The position numbers were made by a program, and so were the translations under genes. The notes under the pieces are model-generated. The model was not told the DNA's origin, did no database searches, and saw nothing but the letters and a program-made list of their open reading frames with translations. Shown in pieces: positions 7,217-17,429 of a DNA stretch of 64,000 bases (position 1 is its first letter; every line of letters begins with the position of its first letter). Source of the DNA: Allobosea sp. (GTDB lineage Bacteria > Pseudomonadota > Alphaproteobacteria > Rhizobiales > Beijerinckiaceae); the NCBI GenBank assembly GCA_024231975.1, contig JAAEQB010000111.1, positions 62,001 to 126,000 of the forward strand. The letters are read 5' to 3'.

Positions 7217-9165
7217 CGGTGGCTTCGGGCAAGATCGGGGAGGGCGCCCATTGGCCGGTCGCCGCCAATGGCGAACCGGCGACGCTGATCGCGGCGCTCG
7301 CCCGCAACGCCGCCGAGTTCGGCGACCGCGTCGCCTTCCGCGAGCGGCGCTACGGCATCTGGCAGGAACAGAACTGGCGCGAGGTCCTCGCGGAGATCGC
7401 CGCCATGGCGGCCGGCCTGGAAGATGCCGGGCTGGTCGCCGGCGCCGCGATGACCGTGATCGGCGACAACCGGCCGCGGCTCTACTACGCCATGCTCGCC
7501 GCCAACATGCTGCGCGCCTTCCCCTCGCCGGTCTTTCCGGACGTGCCGCTGGAGGAGCTGATCGTCGCGACCCGGCATGGTGCGCCGCCTGTCGGCATCG
7601 CCGAGGATCAGGAGCAGGTCGACAAGCTGCTGCAGCTCCGCGACGCGACCGGGCGCGTCGCGACCATCCTCTATGACGACGAGCGCGGTCTCGACGGCTA
7701 CGATCTGCCCGGGCTGATGTCGCTCGATACGCTGGTGGCGAAGGGGCGCGAGCGGCTGTCCCGCGAGCCTGATCTCATCCGGCGCTTCGTCGACGGGCCG
7801 CAGGCCGACGATATCTCGGTGCTGCTGCACTCTTCCGGTACGACCGGCCTGCCGAAGGGCATCCCGCTGCGCCATCGCAACGTCACCAGCGGCCTGCTCA
7901 ATGCTGGCGCCAGCGGCTATTTCCACAAGCACGAGGAACTCTACGCCTATCTGCCCACCGCCTGGGTCGGTGACTTCGTCTTCACACTGGGCGCCGGCAT
8001 GATGATGGCGGCGACGATCAACATTCCCGAGCGCCAGGAGACCGTGCTGCGCGACCTGCGCGAGGTCTCGCCGACCTTCTATCTCGCTGCCCCGCGCGCC
8101 TGGGACCAGATGCTGACCCGCGTCCAGGTTGGCATGAAGAACTCGACGCCGTTCAAGCGCTGGCTGTTCGAGACCATGATGGAGCGCGCCGTTGGCTTCG
8201 AGCGCAAACGCCTGTCAGGCGGTTCGCTGACGCTGACGGAGAAGCTGCTCGACGCGGTTGGCAACGTGCTGGTCTATGCGCCTTTGCGCGACCATCTCGG
8301 GCTCGGGCGGGCCGAGCGCGCCTTCACCGGCGGCGAGGCGCTGGGGGAGGACACCTTTCTGTTCTTCCGGGCGCTCGGTATCCGGCTGAAGCAGTTCTAC
8401 GGCCAGACCGAGACCTGTGCGCTGACGGCGGCGCAGACCGAGGGGCAGGTGAAGCTCCATACGGTCGGCAAGCCGATGGTAGGCAGCGAGATCCGCATCG
8501 ACGAGAGCGGCGAGATCCTGGTACGCTCCACCTCGGTGGTCGACGGCTACTATGACGACCCCGACAGCAGCGCCAAGGCGCTGGTCGACGGCTGGCTGCA
8601 CACCGGCGATGCCGGTCGCATCGACGAGGATGGCGAACTCGTCGTGCTCGGCCGCGTCAGCGAGGTCGTGCGCACCGCGTCCGGCGAGCGCTATATTCCG
8701 AACTTCATCGAGAACCGGCTGAAGTTCAGCCCCTATATCCGCAATGTCGCGGTGATCGGCGCCGGGCGCGACCAGCTCACCGCGATCGTCTGCATCGATT
8801 TCGACGCGGTCGGCCACTGGGCCGAGGAGCGCGGCATCTCCTACACCTCCTATGCCGAGCTTTCGCAGAAGCCGGAGGTGCAGGGGCTGATCGGGCAGGT
8901 GGTCAAGCACGTCAACGGCACGCAGCCGGAGGGCCTGCGCGTGCGGCGCTTCTCCAATCTGCACAAGGATTTCGACGCCGACGACGGCGAGATCACCCGC
9001 ACCCGCAAGCTGCGCCGCAACACCATCGAGACGACCTACGCCTCGCTGATCGAGGCACTTTACAGCGGGGCGACCGAGACCGTGTTCGACGCCACCATCG
9101 CCTATGAGAACGGGGAGCGCGGCGTGATCCGGCGGACGCTCAAGATCAGTGAGGTCGTCGCCTGA
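7213..9165 (+). CDS. AMP-binding long-chain acyl-CoA ligase embedded in ABC operon
   Basis: This 650-residue ANL-superfamily enzyme adenylates a carboxylate and transfers it to CoA. Motifs are the P-loop HSSGTTGLPKG (about residue 206), YGQTE (about 395), LHTGDAG (about 462) and the hinge/C-terminal domain beginning near VVLGRVSEVV. Size and layout resemble FadD/FACL-type long-chain ligases. The true start is the ATG overlapping the ATPase stop; a much longer upstream frame is only an overlap with the ATPase gene. Its stop overlaps the permease start by one base. Placement between ATPase and permease suggests that substrate is trapped as a CoA ester on entry, which is inference. Confidence 0.9.
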   Translation: MTVASGKIGEGAHWPVAANGEPATLIAALARNAAEFGDRVAFRERRYGIWQEQNWREVLAEIAAMAAGLEDAGLVAGAAMTVIGDNRPRLYYAMLAANMLRAFPSPVFPDVPLEELIVATRHGAPPVGIAEDQEQVDKLLQLRDATGRVATILYDDERGLDGYDLPGLMSLDTLVAKGRERLSREPDLIRRFVDGPQADDISVLLHSSGTTGLPKGIPLRHRNVTSGLLNAGASGYFHKHEELYAYLPTAWVGDFVFTLGAGMMMAATINIPERQETVLRDLREVSPTFYLAAPRAWDQMLTRVQVGMKNSTPFKRWLFETMMERAVGFERKRLSGGSLTLTEKLLDAVGNVLVYAPLRDHLGLGRAERAFTGGEALGEDTFLFFRALGIRLKQFYGQTETCALTAAQTEGQVKLHTVGKPMVGSEIRIDESGEILVRSTSVVDGYYDDPDSSAKALVDGWLHTGDAGRIDEDGELVVLGRVSEVVRTASGERYIPNFIENRLKFSPYIRNVAVIGAGRDQLTAIVCIDFDAVGHWAEERGISYTSYAELSQKPEVQGLIGQVVKHVNGTQPEGLRVRRFSNLHKDFDADDGEITRTRKLRRNTIETTYASLIEALYSGATETVFDATIAYENGERGVIRRTLKISEVVA

Positions 9166-10052
9166 TGGACTGGATCCTGCTCGCGGAACTCTCGGCCAAC
9201 GGCGTCTTTGTCGGTCTGATGTACGCGCTGGTCTCGCTCGGCATCGTGCTGATCTACAAGACCTCCGGCACCGCCAATCTCGCCCAGGGCGCGATCGCCA
9301 TGACCGGCGGCTATGTCACCTGGGCGCTCGCCACCCTCGTCGACCTGCCGATCTGGCTGGCGATCCCCGCTGCGCTCGTCGGCATGTTCGGCTTCGGCCT
9401 CCTGATGGAGCGCGTCGCTCTGCGCCGGATGATCGGCCAGCCGGTGATCATGACGATCATGCTGACGCTCGGCGTCGAGATCATGCTGCGCGGGCTCCTG
9501 CCCGGCGTCTTCGGCGCGGCGGTGAAGCGTCTCGACATCGGCATGCCGCAGCAGCCGCTCTTCGTCGGCGAACTCCTGCTCAATCGTTCGACGATGATCG
9601 GCGGCTCGATCTCGCTGCTGCTGATCCTGCTCTCGCTCGCCTTCTTCAACTCGCGCTTCGGCGTGGTGATGCGCGCCGTCGCCGACGACCAGACGGCGTC
9701 CTGGTCGGTCGGCATCAGGGTCGAGCGAGCGATCGCCGTGGCCTGGGGCCTCGCTGCCGTCTCCGCCACCGCCGCCGGCGTGCTCTGGGGCAGCACCCAG
9801 GGCATCGACTGGTCGCTCTCGCTGCTGCTGATCAAGGCGCTCGCTATCGCTATCCTCGGCGGCCTCGACTCGATCCCGGGCGTGCTCGTCGCCGGCGTCA
9901 TCGTCGGCGTCGCCGAGAGCCTTGCCACGGGCGTGCTCGACCCGCTGGTCGGCGGCGGCTCGCGCGACGTGGTCGCCGCCGTGATCATCCTGGTGACGCT
10001 GCTGCTCAAGCCGCACGGCCTGTTCGGCCGCCACCATATCGAGAGGGTCTGA
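9165..10052 (+). CDS. branched-chain-type ABC transporter permease (LivH-like)
   Basis: This 295-residue inner-membrane protein is hydrophobic throughout, with about eight membrane segments. It has the family's N-terminal NGVFVGLMYALVSLGIVLIYK and the LNLAQG-like segment TANLAQGAIAMTGGY, and a C-terminal cytoplasmic ATPase-contact loop followed by ILGGLDSIPG and the variable end. It starts inside the ligase stop codon (TGATG), so it is translationally coupled. It should form the membrane pore with the next gene's product. Confidence 0.92.
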   Translation: MDWILLAELSANGVFVGLMYALVSLGIVLIYKTSGTANLAQGAIAMTGGYVTWALATLVDLPIWLAIPAALVGMFGFGLLMERVALRRMIGQPVIMTIMLTLGVEIMLRGLLPGVFGAAVKRLDIGMPQQPLFVGELLLNRSTMIGGSISLLLILLSLAFFNSRFGVVMRAVADDQTASWSVGIRVERAIAVAWGLAAVSATAAGVLWGSTQGIDWSLSLLLIKALAIAILGGLDSIPGVLVAGVIVGVAESLATGVLDPLVGGGSRDVVAAVIILVTLLLKPHGLFGRHHIERV

Positions 10053-10056
10053 CGCC

Positions 10057-11130
10057 GTGTTCTATCGTCGCGCCGGCATCCGCCACACGCGCTATCAGGA
10101 CGAGCGCCAGCTGTTCCCGCTCGGCTTCGACCGTGGCCTGATCATCACGGTCATCGCCATCCTGCTGGCGGCGCCCTTCATCTTCGACCGGCTCTATGTC
10201 TCCGGCTATCTGCTGCCCTGGCTGATCTGGACCTCGGCGGCGCTCGGCCTGAACCTCTTGATGGGCTGGTCCGGCCAGATCCATCTCGGCTATGGCGCGG
10301 TGATGGGCATCGGCGCCTATGGCTCGGTCCACCTCGTGCGCCTCGGCGTGCCGCTCGAGATCGCCATGATCGCCGGCGGCCTGCTCAGCGCCACCATCGG
10401 CACGATGTTCGGCGGCGCGGCCCTGCGCATGAAGGGCATCTACCTCGCCATGGCGACGCTCGCCATGCAGTACGTCGTCGATTTCGTCATCTCGCATTCC
10501 TCGGTGATCAGCGGAGGCTCGCTCGCGACGCTGCAGGTGCCGCCGGTGCGCTTCCTCGGCATCCCGCTGCAAGGCGACTTGCCGACCTATTACCTCGCCT
10601 TCGGCGTCTGCTTCGTCATCACCCTGTTCATGCTGAACGTCCGCCGCACCAGCTTCGGCCGGGCGCTGGCAGCGCTGCGCGAGAAGGACTACGCCGCGCA
10701 GATCCTCGGCATCTCGACCTTCCGCTACAAGCTGCTCGCCTTCTGGGTCTCGTCCTTCATCGGTGGTGTCGTCGGCTCTGTGCTGGCGGTGACCTATCTC
10801 AGGGCGATCTCGCCAGACCAGTTCCATATCGAGCTCTCGATCCAGATCCTGGCGATGATCATCGTCGGCGGCCTCGGCAGCGTGCTCGGCCCGTTCTTCG
10901 GCACGGCGCTGATCCTGTTCGCGCCGATCGTGCTCAACAACCTGCTCGGGGCCGCCGCCGGGACGCTCGGCTGGTCCTTGCCGATCGACCTGCGCGCCCA
11001 TCTGCCGCTGATGGCCTATGGCGCCCTGGTGATCGGCTTCCTGCTCTACGAGCCGCTCGGCCTCGCCAAGATCTACGCCAATTTCCGCAATTACTTGCTC
11101 GTCTGGCCGTTCCGCCATGCCCAGCGGTGA
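10057..11130 (+). CDS. branched-chain-type ABC transporter permease (LivM-like)
   Basis: This 357-residue inner-membrane permease starts at GTG 10057, after a GAGAGGG ribosome-binding site overlapping the end of the previous gene. It shows the LivM features LGLNLLMGWSGQIHLGYGAVMGIGAYG, then REKDYAAQILGIS before ATPase-contact helices, and IVGGLGSVLGPFFG. A 30-residue hydrophilic N-terminus precedes the first membrane segment. It partners the LivH-like protein and the two ATPases. Confidence 0.92.
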   Translation: MFYRRAGIRHTRYQDERQLFPLGFDRGLIITVIAILLAAPFIFDRLYVSGYLLPWLIWTSAALGLNLLMGWSGQIHLGYGAVMGIGAYGSVHLVRLGVPLEIAMIAGGLLSATIGTMFGGAALRMKGIYLAMATLAMQYVVDFVISHSSVISGGSLATLQVPPVRFLGIPLQGDLPTYYLAFGVCFVITLFMLNVRRTSFGRALAALREKDYAAQILGISTFRYKLLAFWVSSFIGGVVGSVLAVTYLRAISPDQFHIELSIQILAMIIVGGLGSVLGPFFGTALILFAPIVLNNLLGAAAGTLGWSLPIDLRAHLPLMAYGALVIGFLLYEPLGLAKIYANFRNYLLVWPFRHAQR

Positions 11131-11167
11131 CGGTGTCTCGAACAACAAGAGGGCTGGAGGAAACAGG

Positions 11168-12430
11168 ATGTCGCTCGATCGCCGTTCGTTCATCGCCGGC
11201 TCGGCTGCGCTCGCCGCGCCGCTTGCCCTGCCGGTCCGCGTCTTCGCCCAGGAGAAGATCGTCCGCTTCTCGCTGCCGCAGGACTTCACCCGCATCTACA
11301 CCTTCGTCACCTCGGAATATAACCAGGGCCAGCGCGACTACTTCACCCTGGTGAACGATCGCGGCGGCGTCGCCGGCTACAAGATCGTCGCTGATATCAC
11401 CGACCACGCCAACGACCTGCCGCGCGCGATCGAGGCCTATGAGCGCGGCAAGCGCGAGGGCGCGGTGCTGATCGACCCGCTCTCGACCCCGGTGGCGCGC
11501 GCCCTCGTGCCCCGCGCGCTCGAGGATAAGATCAACATGATCACCGCCTATTCCGGCCGCAGCGACGCGGCCGACGGCAGTGCTTTTCCTTACGTGCTGC
11601 CGCTCTCGATCAACTACTGGACCCAGGCCGGCCTGATCATCGAGCAGTTCAAGAAGACCGAGAAGGGCAGCCTCAAGGGCAAGAAGATCGTCTTCGTCCA
11701 CATCGACACGCCCTTTGGCAAGGAGCCGCTGCCGATCCTCAACGTGCTCGCCAAGAAGGAAGGCTACGAGCTCACCGCCTTCCCCTATACGCCGCCGGGC
11801 AACGACCAGTCGGCGATCTGGCCGCAGGTGCGCCGCGCGCGGCCCGATTTCGTGATCTTCTGGGGCGCCGGCGTCGGCCAGACCGTGGCGCTGACCGAGG
11901 CGATCCGCAACGGCCTGCCGATGGACCGGGTCTCCGGCAGCGTCTGGCTCTCCGAATCCGACATGGACGTGGTCGGGCGCGAGGCGGCCAAGGGCGTGAT
12001 GAAGGTCGAACCCTGCGTCGGCGGCCGCGAGCCCAAGATCATCAAGGACATCCTCGCCGACGTCGTCGGCAAGGGGAAGGGCGCCGGCCCCGAGAACAAG
12101 GTCGGCACCGCCTACTACAATTACGGTGTCCAGATGGCGACGCTGATGGTCGAGGGCGTGCGCAAGGCCGCCGAGAAGGCGCCGAACGGCCCGGTCACCG
12201 GCCCCTGGCTCAACGAGGGCCTGCGCTCGATCACCAACTTCACCGCCGACGGCCTGCTGCCGCCGACCACGATCACCAAGGATGACCACCAGGGCGGCGG
12301 CATGGGCCGGATCGCGCGCTGGGACGGCGCCAAGTTCGTGCCGATCACTGACTGGTTCTCCGCCAACCAGGACGTGGTCTGGGAGGAAATCCGCAAGAAC
12401 TCGGACGAGTTCAAGAAGACCGGGAAATGA
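11168..12430 (+). CDS. periplasmic substrate-binding protein of the ABC transporter (Tat signal)
   Basis: This 420-residue Peripla_BP_6-type receptor has an N-terminal twin-arginine leader: DRRSFIAGS, then a hydrophobic stretch ending VFAQ, with cleavage near residue 29. An upstream in-frame ATG (11117) is rejected because ATG 11168 follows GGAGGAAAC and gives a clean leader. This LivK-type subgroup is usually found with acyl-CoA ligases and lacks the short-amino-acid binding pattern, which suits a carboxylic acid ligand (inference). A GC-rich hairpin follows the gene. Confidence 0.9.
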   Translation: MSLDRRSFIAGSAALAAPLALPVRVFAQEKIVRFSLPQDFTRIYTFVTSEYNQGQRDYFTLVNDRGGVAGYKIVADITDHANDLPRAIEAYERGKREGAVLIDPLSTPVARALVPRALEDKINMITAYSGRSDAADGSAFPYVLPLSINYWTQAGLIIEQFKKTEKGSLKGKKIVFVHIDTPFGKEPLPILNVLAKKEGYELTAFPYTPPGNDQSAIWPQVRRARPDFVIFWGAGVGQTVALTEAIRNGLPMDRVSGSVWLSESDMDVVGREAAKGVMKVEPCVGGREPKIIKDILADVVGKGKGAGPENKVGTAYYNYGVQMATLMVEGVRKAAEKAPNGPVTGPWLNEGLRSITNFTADGLLPPTTITKDDHQGGGMGRIARWDGAKFVPITDWFSANQDVVWEEIRKNSDEFKKTGK

Positions 12431-12438
12431 CGAGGTCC

Positions 12439-12465
12439 GGGCGGCGCATCTCTGACGCGCCGCCC
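12439..12465 (+). other. GC-rich hairpin after the substrate-binding protein gene
   Basis: GGGCGGCGC (12439-12447) pairs perfectly with GCGCCGCCC (12457-12465) around a 9-base loop. There is no T-run, so it is more likely an mRNA-stabilising or attenuating structure than a full terminator; the downstream ATPase gene starts 20 bases later. Confidence 0.5.
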
Positions 12466-12485
12466 GCCATTGCTGGATCGGGCCG

Positions 12486-13277
<792 letters not shown>

Positions 13278-13286
13278 GAGAGTAGC

Positions 13287-14519
13287 ATGGCCAAGCATTA
13301 CGACCGCCTGGAAACCCGCGCGCCCGCGCGCCGCGAGGCCGATCTGTTCCGGCGCCTGCCGCAGGTGGTTGCGGCAGCGCAACGGCTGCCGGCCTGGCGC
13401 AAGCGTCTGCGCGGCATCGATGCCGAGGCGGTGGCCGACCGGGCGGCGCTCGCCAAACTATCGGTGCTGCGCAAATCCGACCTGCCGGCGACCCAGCGCG
13501 GAAAGCCGCCCTTCGGTGGTTTGCTGCCCGGCCGGCCCGGCGATTATCGCCGCCTGATGATGTCGCCGGGGCCGATCTTCGAGCCCGAGGGCCATGACGA
13601 CGATCCCTGGCGAGTCGCCCGCGCGCTCGCGGCGGCCGGAGCCGGCAGGCGCGATGTCGTGCTCAACACCTTCTCCTATCATCTGACGCCCGGCGCCTGG
13701 TGCTTCGATGCCGGGGCGCGCGTGCTCGGCTGCGCCGTGATCCCGGCCGGGCCGGGCAACAGCGACGCCCAGCTCGATTTGATCGAGGCCTATCGCCCGA
13801 CGCTCTATGCCGGCGTTCCCGATTTCCTGAAGATCCTGCTCGACCTCGGCGCGACGCGCGGGCACGATCTCTCCTCGCTGAAGCGAGCGGTGGTCTCCGG
13901 CGCGGCCTTTCCGCCCTCGCTGCAGGCCGAGTTCCGCGCGCGCGGCATCGACGCCTATCAGTGCTACGCCACGGCCGAATGCGGCATCATCGCCTATGAG
14001 ACGCCGGCGCGCGAAGGCCTCGTCCTCAACGAGGACATCATCGTCGAGATCCTGCGGCCCGGCACCGGCCAGCCGGTGGCGGAAGGGGAGGTCGGCGAGA
14101 TCGCGGTGACCATCCTCGATCCGAAGAAGCCGCTGATCCGCTTCGCCGTCGGCGATCTCACCGCGGTGCTGCCCGGGTGCTCGCCCTGCGGGCGTACCAA
14201 CCAGCGCATTCGCGGCTGGCTCGGCCGGGCCGACCAGTCGGCCAAGGTCAAGGGCATGTTCGTCCGGCCCGAGCAGGTCGCAGCCGTCGCGGCGCGCCAT
14301 CCCGAGCTCGGCCGCTGCCGGCTGGTGGTGATGCGGTCCGGAGAGACCGATGCGATGTGCTTCAAAGCCGAGGTTAATGCGCCGGGGACGGGGCTGGCCG
14401 AGGCGGTGAAGGCCTCGGTGCGCGACGTCTTCAAGCTGAGCGGCATGGTCGAGCTGGTGGCGCCGGGCACCTTGCCCAACGACGGCAAGGTCATCGACGA
14501 TATGAGGGCGCCGGGCTGA
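13287..14519 (+). CDS. PaaK-like phenylacetate-CoA ligase family protein
   Basis: This 410-residue protein belongs to the PaaK branch of adenylate-forming enzymes, shown by the RLPAWRKRL N-terminus, MMSPGPIFEP in place of the usual SSGTTG-type P-loop, YATAECGIIAYE (AMP-site region), FAVGDLTAVLPG and the C-terminal GRADQSAKVKGMFV segment. The degenerate P-loop (SPGPIF) is normal for the short PaaK relatives found in branched-chain ABC operons. It would activate an aryl- or alkyl-carboxylate with CoA. It is the second ligase in one operon, so the system either handles two acids or needs a second activation after partial degradation. Confidence 0.85.
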   Translation: MAKHYDRLETRAPARREADLFRRLPQVVAAAQRLPAWRKRLRGIDAEAVADRAALAKLSVLRKSDLPATQRGKPPFGGLLPGRPGDYRRLMMSPGPIFEPEGHDDDPWRVARALAAAGAGRRDVVLNTFSYHLTPGAWCFDAGARVLGCAVIPAGPGNSDAQLDLIEAYRPTLYAGVPDFLKILLDLGATRGHDLSSLKRAVVSGAAFPPSLQAEFRARGIDAYQCYATAECGIIAYETPAREGLVLNEDIIVEILRPGTGQPVAEGEVGEIAVTILDPKKPLIRFAVGDLTAVLPGCSPCGRTNQRIRGWLGRADQSAKVKGMFVRPEQVAAVAARHPELGRCRLVVMRSGETDAMCFKAEVNAPGTGLAEAVKASVRDVFKLSGMVELVAPGTLPNDGKVIDDMRAPG

Positions 14520-14552
14520 GGCTCGTGGCGCAGATGGAATGAGGACGGGACT

Positions 14553-15341
14553 ATGAGCGATCCGGCGGGCGAGGTGGTGATCACGCAGCGGCAGGGCCCG
14601 ATCCTGACCGTGACCATGAACCGCCCCAAGGTGCTCAACGTCCTCGACGAGGCGATGGCCGATGCGCTGGTAGGGGCTTTCTCCGGGCTGGCCGCCGATC
14701 AGACGATCCGCGCCGTCATTCTGGCCGGAGCAGGGCGCTCGTTCATGGCGGGCGGCGATCTCGCCCGCTTCCAGGCCGACCTTCCCGGCGCGCCGCAGAC
14801 CGCGACAAAGCTGATCGACCGCTTCCACACGCTGATGCGCCTGATCAAGGCGATGCCGCAGCCGGTCATCGCGGCGGTGCAGGGCCCCGTTGCCGGCGGC
14901 GGCGTCGGGCTCGCGCTCGCCTGTGACCTCGTGGTGGCGGCAGAGGATGCCAGCTTCCTCTCGGCCTATACCAAGCTCGGCACCAATCCCGATGGCGGCA
15001 CCACCTGGACGCTGACGCAATTGCTCGGCCCGCGCCGGGCGCTGGAATTCGTGCTGCTCAACGAGGCAGTGAATGCGCAGACCGCGCTTCAGCTCGGCCT
15101 GGTCAATCGCGTCGTGCTGAATAGCGAGCTGATGGAGACCGCCCGCGCCATTGCGGAAAAACTCGCCCGCGGCAGCGTCGGCGCGCAAGGGGCGAGCAAG
15201 GCGCTGGTCCAGGCCGCGACACATGGCTCCTTCGATGGGCAGCTCGACCTGGAGAAGCAGAACTTCGTCGCCAATGCCGGCACGGCGGATTTCCGCGAGG
15301 GCATTGCCGCCTTCTTCGAGCGCCGGCCGCCCAAATTCTAG
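14553..15341 (+). CDS. enoyl-CoA hydratase/isomerase (PaaG-like)
   Basis: This 262-residue crotonase-fold enzyme has oxyanion-hole segments SFMAGGDLARF (about residue 66) and GPVAGGGVGLALACDL (about 111), and TKLGTNPDGGTTW, where Asp stands in the second acid/base position as in PaaG-type isomerases rather than the Glu of classical hydratases. It likely moves a double bond in an enoyl-CoA. A GAGGACGG ribosome-binding site precedes the ATG. It ends the transporter operon and overlaps tail-to-tail by 3 bp with the convergent membrane-protein gene. Confidence 0.85.
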   Translation: MSDPAGEVVITQRQGPILTVTMNRPKVLNVLDEAMADALVGAFSGLAADQTIRAVILAGAGRSFMAGGDLARFQADLPGAPQTATKLIDRFHTLMRLIKAMPQPVIAAVQGPVAGGGVGLALACDLVVAAEDASFLSAYTKLGTNPDGGTTWTLTQLLGPRRALEFVLLNEAVNAQTALQLGLVNRVVLNSELMETARAIAEKLARGSVGAQGASKALVQAATHGSFDGQLDLEKQNFVANAGTADFREGIAAFFERRPPKF

Positions 15342-15700
15342 CTGCGCGGCACACGCCAGGCGGCAACCAGCCCGGCGATGAGCACCACCAGCAACAGGCC
15401 GTGGAAGGCCTTGTCCGCCAATGTCTGCGGCCCGACGCCGGCGGCGATGGTGAATAGGCCGACCAGCGTGCCGAGCAGCGCGAAACCCTGCACCACGAGG
15501 GCAGCCCTGCGCGCCGCCGCCGGGCGCAGCAGGCAGATGACCAGACCGAGCGCCAGTACGGCTCCGATCACGCCTTCGGCCGTTCTGGCTTGGGCATGCT
15601 CGTAGCCGCCGATCAGCACGCCGGCATGGACCAGCGAAGCCCCGGCGAAGAGCAGGACCTCGACGGTCAGGACCGTGGCCAGCGTCGCGTGAGGCTTCAT
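15338..15700 (-). CDS. small four-helix membrane protein
   Basis: This 120-residue protein has four hydrophobic segments (about residues 8-30, 40-58, 68-88, 97-115), separated by short loops. I do not recognise the family. Its ATG overlaps the stop of the FAD hydroxylase (ATGA), so it is the second gene of that operon and may be a membrane partner of the same oxidative pathway. It ends inside the stop codon of the convergent hydratase. Confidence 0.75.
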   Translation of the reverse strand: MKPHATLATVLTVEVLLFAGASLVHAGVLIGGYEHAQARTAEGVIGAVLALGLVICLLRPAAARRAALVVQGFALLGTLVGLFTIAAGVGPQTLADKAFHGLLLVVLIAGLVAAWRVPRS

Positions 15701-17277
15701 CGCGCGCCTCCGTCAGCCTTGGCGCGCAGGCCGATCCGGTCGAGGACGCCGAGCAATGTGGCCTTCCGATCATCGGCCGGTTCCAGCGTCCGCCATGCGA
15801 CGAAGCCGTCCGGGCGAACCAGAACGGCGCCCTGGCTACCGATGCCGTAGCTGCTGAGAGGACCCTCCGCGTCAGGGCCCCAGCTCGCCAGCGGCAGATC
15901 GCACTCGGCTCGGATCGCCTCAGCCGCCGCGTGCCAGGCCGGATCGCAGCTGAGCAGGACGAAATCCCGGCCAAAAAGGTCGAGCAGCGAAAGCGCCTGG
16001 CCCTGATGCTCGATCTGATGATGCGGCGCCCGCGTTCCCGGCCGCCCCGATAGGGTTGCGAACGCTTCGAAGGGTGCTTCGGGCGGCGCACCGTCGCGAA
16101 GGATGGCGCCGGCATCGTAGCGTTGGCCGAAGATGACGTCGTAATCGGCGACGATCGGCGGCGGCTTCGGCAGGCGCCCGGCCGGGTCGCGGAACCAGGA
16201 CTGGAGCCGGGCGAGCGCCTGCGCCAGCGTGGCTGCGATCACCGGGCGGCGTTCCAGGTCGTAGCTGTCGAGCAATTCCGGCCGCGCCTTACCATGCATG
16301 ACCAGAGCGAGCTTCCAGGCGAGGTTGTGCGCATCATGGATGCCGGAATTGCCGCCGAAAGCGCCGGTCGGCGGCATCAGATGCGCCGCGTCGCCGATCA
16401 GGAAGCAGCGGCCTTCGCGAAAGCGCTCGGCGATCTGGGCGGCCAGCGCCCAGGGGCGCGCATCGACCAGTTCCGCCTTGACCTTCGGGCGCCCGGCGCC
16501 CTGAGTGACCAGCTCGCGGCAGCGCTGCGCGTCGAAGTCCTCCGACTTGTCGCCATTCTCGGGAAAATACTGCAGCGCCAGAAGCCAGCGCCCTTCGCGG
16601 CGTGGGGTTAGCGTGGCGTTGAGGTCGGTGACGAAGCAGGAGGTGAAGCGCTTGCCATTGAGGGTCGGCGGCAGGTCGGTGTCGAAGATCAGGTTCATCC
16701 AGTGTTGCAGCACGCCAGGACCGCTCACGCCGATACCGAGACGCTGGCGCAGCGAGCCGCCGGCGCCGTCCGCGACGATCAGATAATCGGCGGCGACGGT
16801 CTCCTCGGCTCCGCTGGCCCGGTCGCGAATCCGGGCGCGGACCTGGCGCTCGTCCTGCTCGAAGGTCTCGAACTCGGTGTTGAAGCGCATGGTCGCGCCG
16901 AGCCGCTCGGCATGGCGCCGCAGGATCGGCTCCAGCACGTTCTGGTCGCAGGTCGCAGGCTGGGTCGGGCTATAGGGCGTGGCGTCGGGCCAGCCGATCT
17001 CGCTCCATTGCACCTCCGGATCGGCCAGGTTTCTCGCCCGGGCGATGCCGCCGCCTTGCTGGTCTCCGGTGCGCCGGGCGCGGATCTCAGCTTCCAGCCC
17101 GAGGCTGCGGAAGATCTCCATGCTGCGTGGCGAGATCCCGGTGAACTTGTACTGGATCGAGGTTTCGGCATGGCGCTCGACAACCATGCAGTCGATGCGA
17201 TGGTGGGCGAGCAACGCGGCGGCCGCGAGTCCATTCAGGCCGCCACCGACAATGAGAACTCCGGTGCTGGTGCTCAT
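15697..17277 (-). CDS. FAD-dependent aromatic hydroxylase (PheA/TfdB/MhpA-type)
   Basis: This 526-residue flavoprotein monooxygenase has the N-terminal FAD loop VGGGLNGLAAA (about residue 8), the DG segment VADGAGGSLR, and the second FAD motif GDAAHLMPPTGAFGGNSG (about 285), followed by a thioredoxin-like C-terminal domain ending in a phenol-hydroxylase fold. It would hydroxylate a phenolic or polyketide-like ring using NAD(P)H and O2. The start at 17277 follows AGAGGAAACC; an upstream frame to 17454 has no family similarity. It forms an operon with the small membrane protein and faces a MarR gene across a 150-bp control region. Confidence 0.88.
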   Translation of the reverse strand: MSTSTGVLIVGGGLNGLAAAALLAHHRIDCMVVERHAETSIQYKFTGISPRSMEIFRSLGLEAEIRARRTGDQQGGGIARARNLADPEVQWSEIGWPDATPYSPTQPATCDQNVLEPILRRHAERLGATMRFNTEFETFEQDERQVRARIRDRASGAEETVAADYLIVADGAGGSLRQRLGIGVSGPGVLQHWMNLIFDTDLPPTLNGKRFTSCFVTDLNATLTPRREGRWLLALQYFPENGDKSEDFDAQRCRELVTQGAGRPKVKAELVDARPWALAAQIAERFREGRCFLIGDAAHLMPPTGAFGGNSGIHDAHNLAWKLALVMHGKARPELLDSYDLERRPVIAATLAQALARLQSWFRDPAGRLPKPPPIVADYDVIFGQRYDAGAILRDGAPPEAPFEAFATLSGRPGTRAPHHQIEHQGQALSLLDLFGRDFVLLSCDPAWHAAAEAIRAECDLPLASWGPDAEGPLSSYGIGSQGAVLVRPDGFVAWRTLEPADDRKATLLGVLDRIGLRAKADGGAR

Positions 17278-17369
17278 GATGGTTTCCTCTGGAATGACAC
17301 AGCCTTCGCGATCTACGGCAGGAACGCGACGGCTCCTGCGGCAGCGCGAGGCCGGCGCATAGGAATTAA

Positions 17370-17383
17370 TTTGATAAGTCAAA
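17370..17383. promoter_or_regulatory. MarR-type operator candidate
   Basis: TTTGA-TAAG-TCAAA is an inverted repeat in the AT-rich region between the hydroxylase and MarR genes; a further TTTGAT lies at 17388-17392. MarR proteins usually bind such short AT-rich palindromes in divergent promoters. Confidence 0.45.
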
Positions 17384-17429
17384 ATATTTGATCTATAAAA
17401 CCATGTCAAGACACCAAGGTCCTGAGCGG

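Noticed and set aside
13458..16115. 885-codon open frame on the minus strand
   Set aside because: It runs antisense through the PaaK-like and hydratase genes and across the FAD hydroxylase, has no family motifs, and is rich in Arg/His/Asp/Ala as expected for antisense of high-GC genes.
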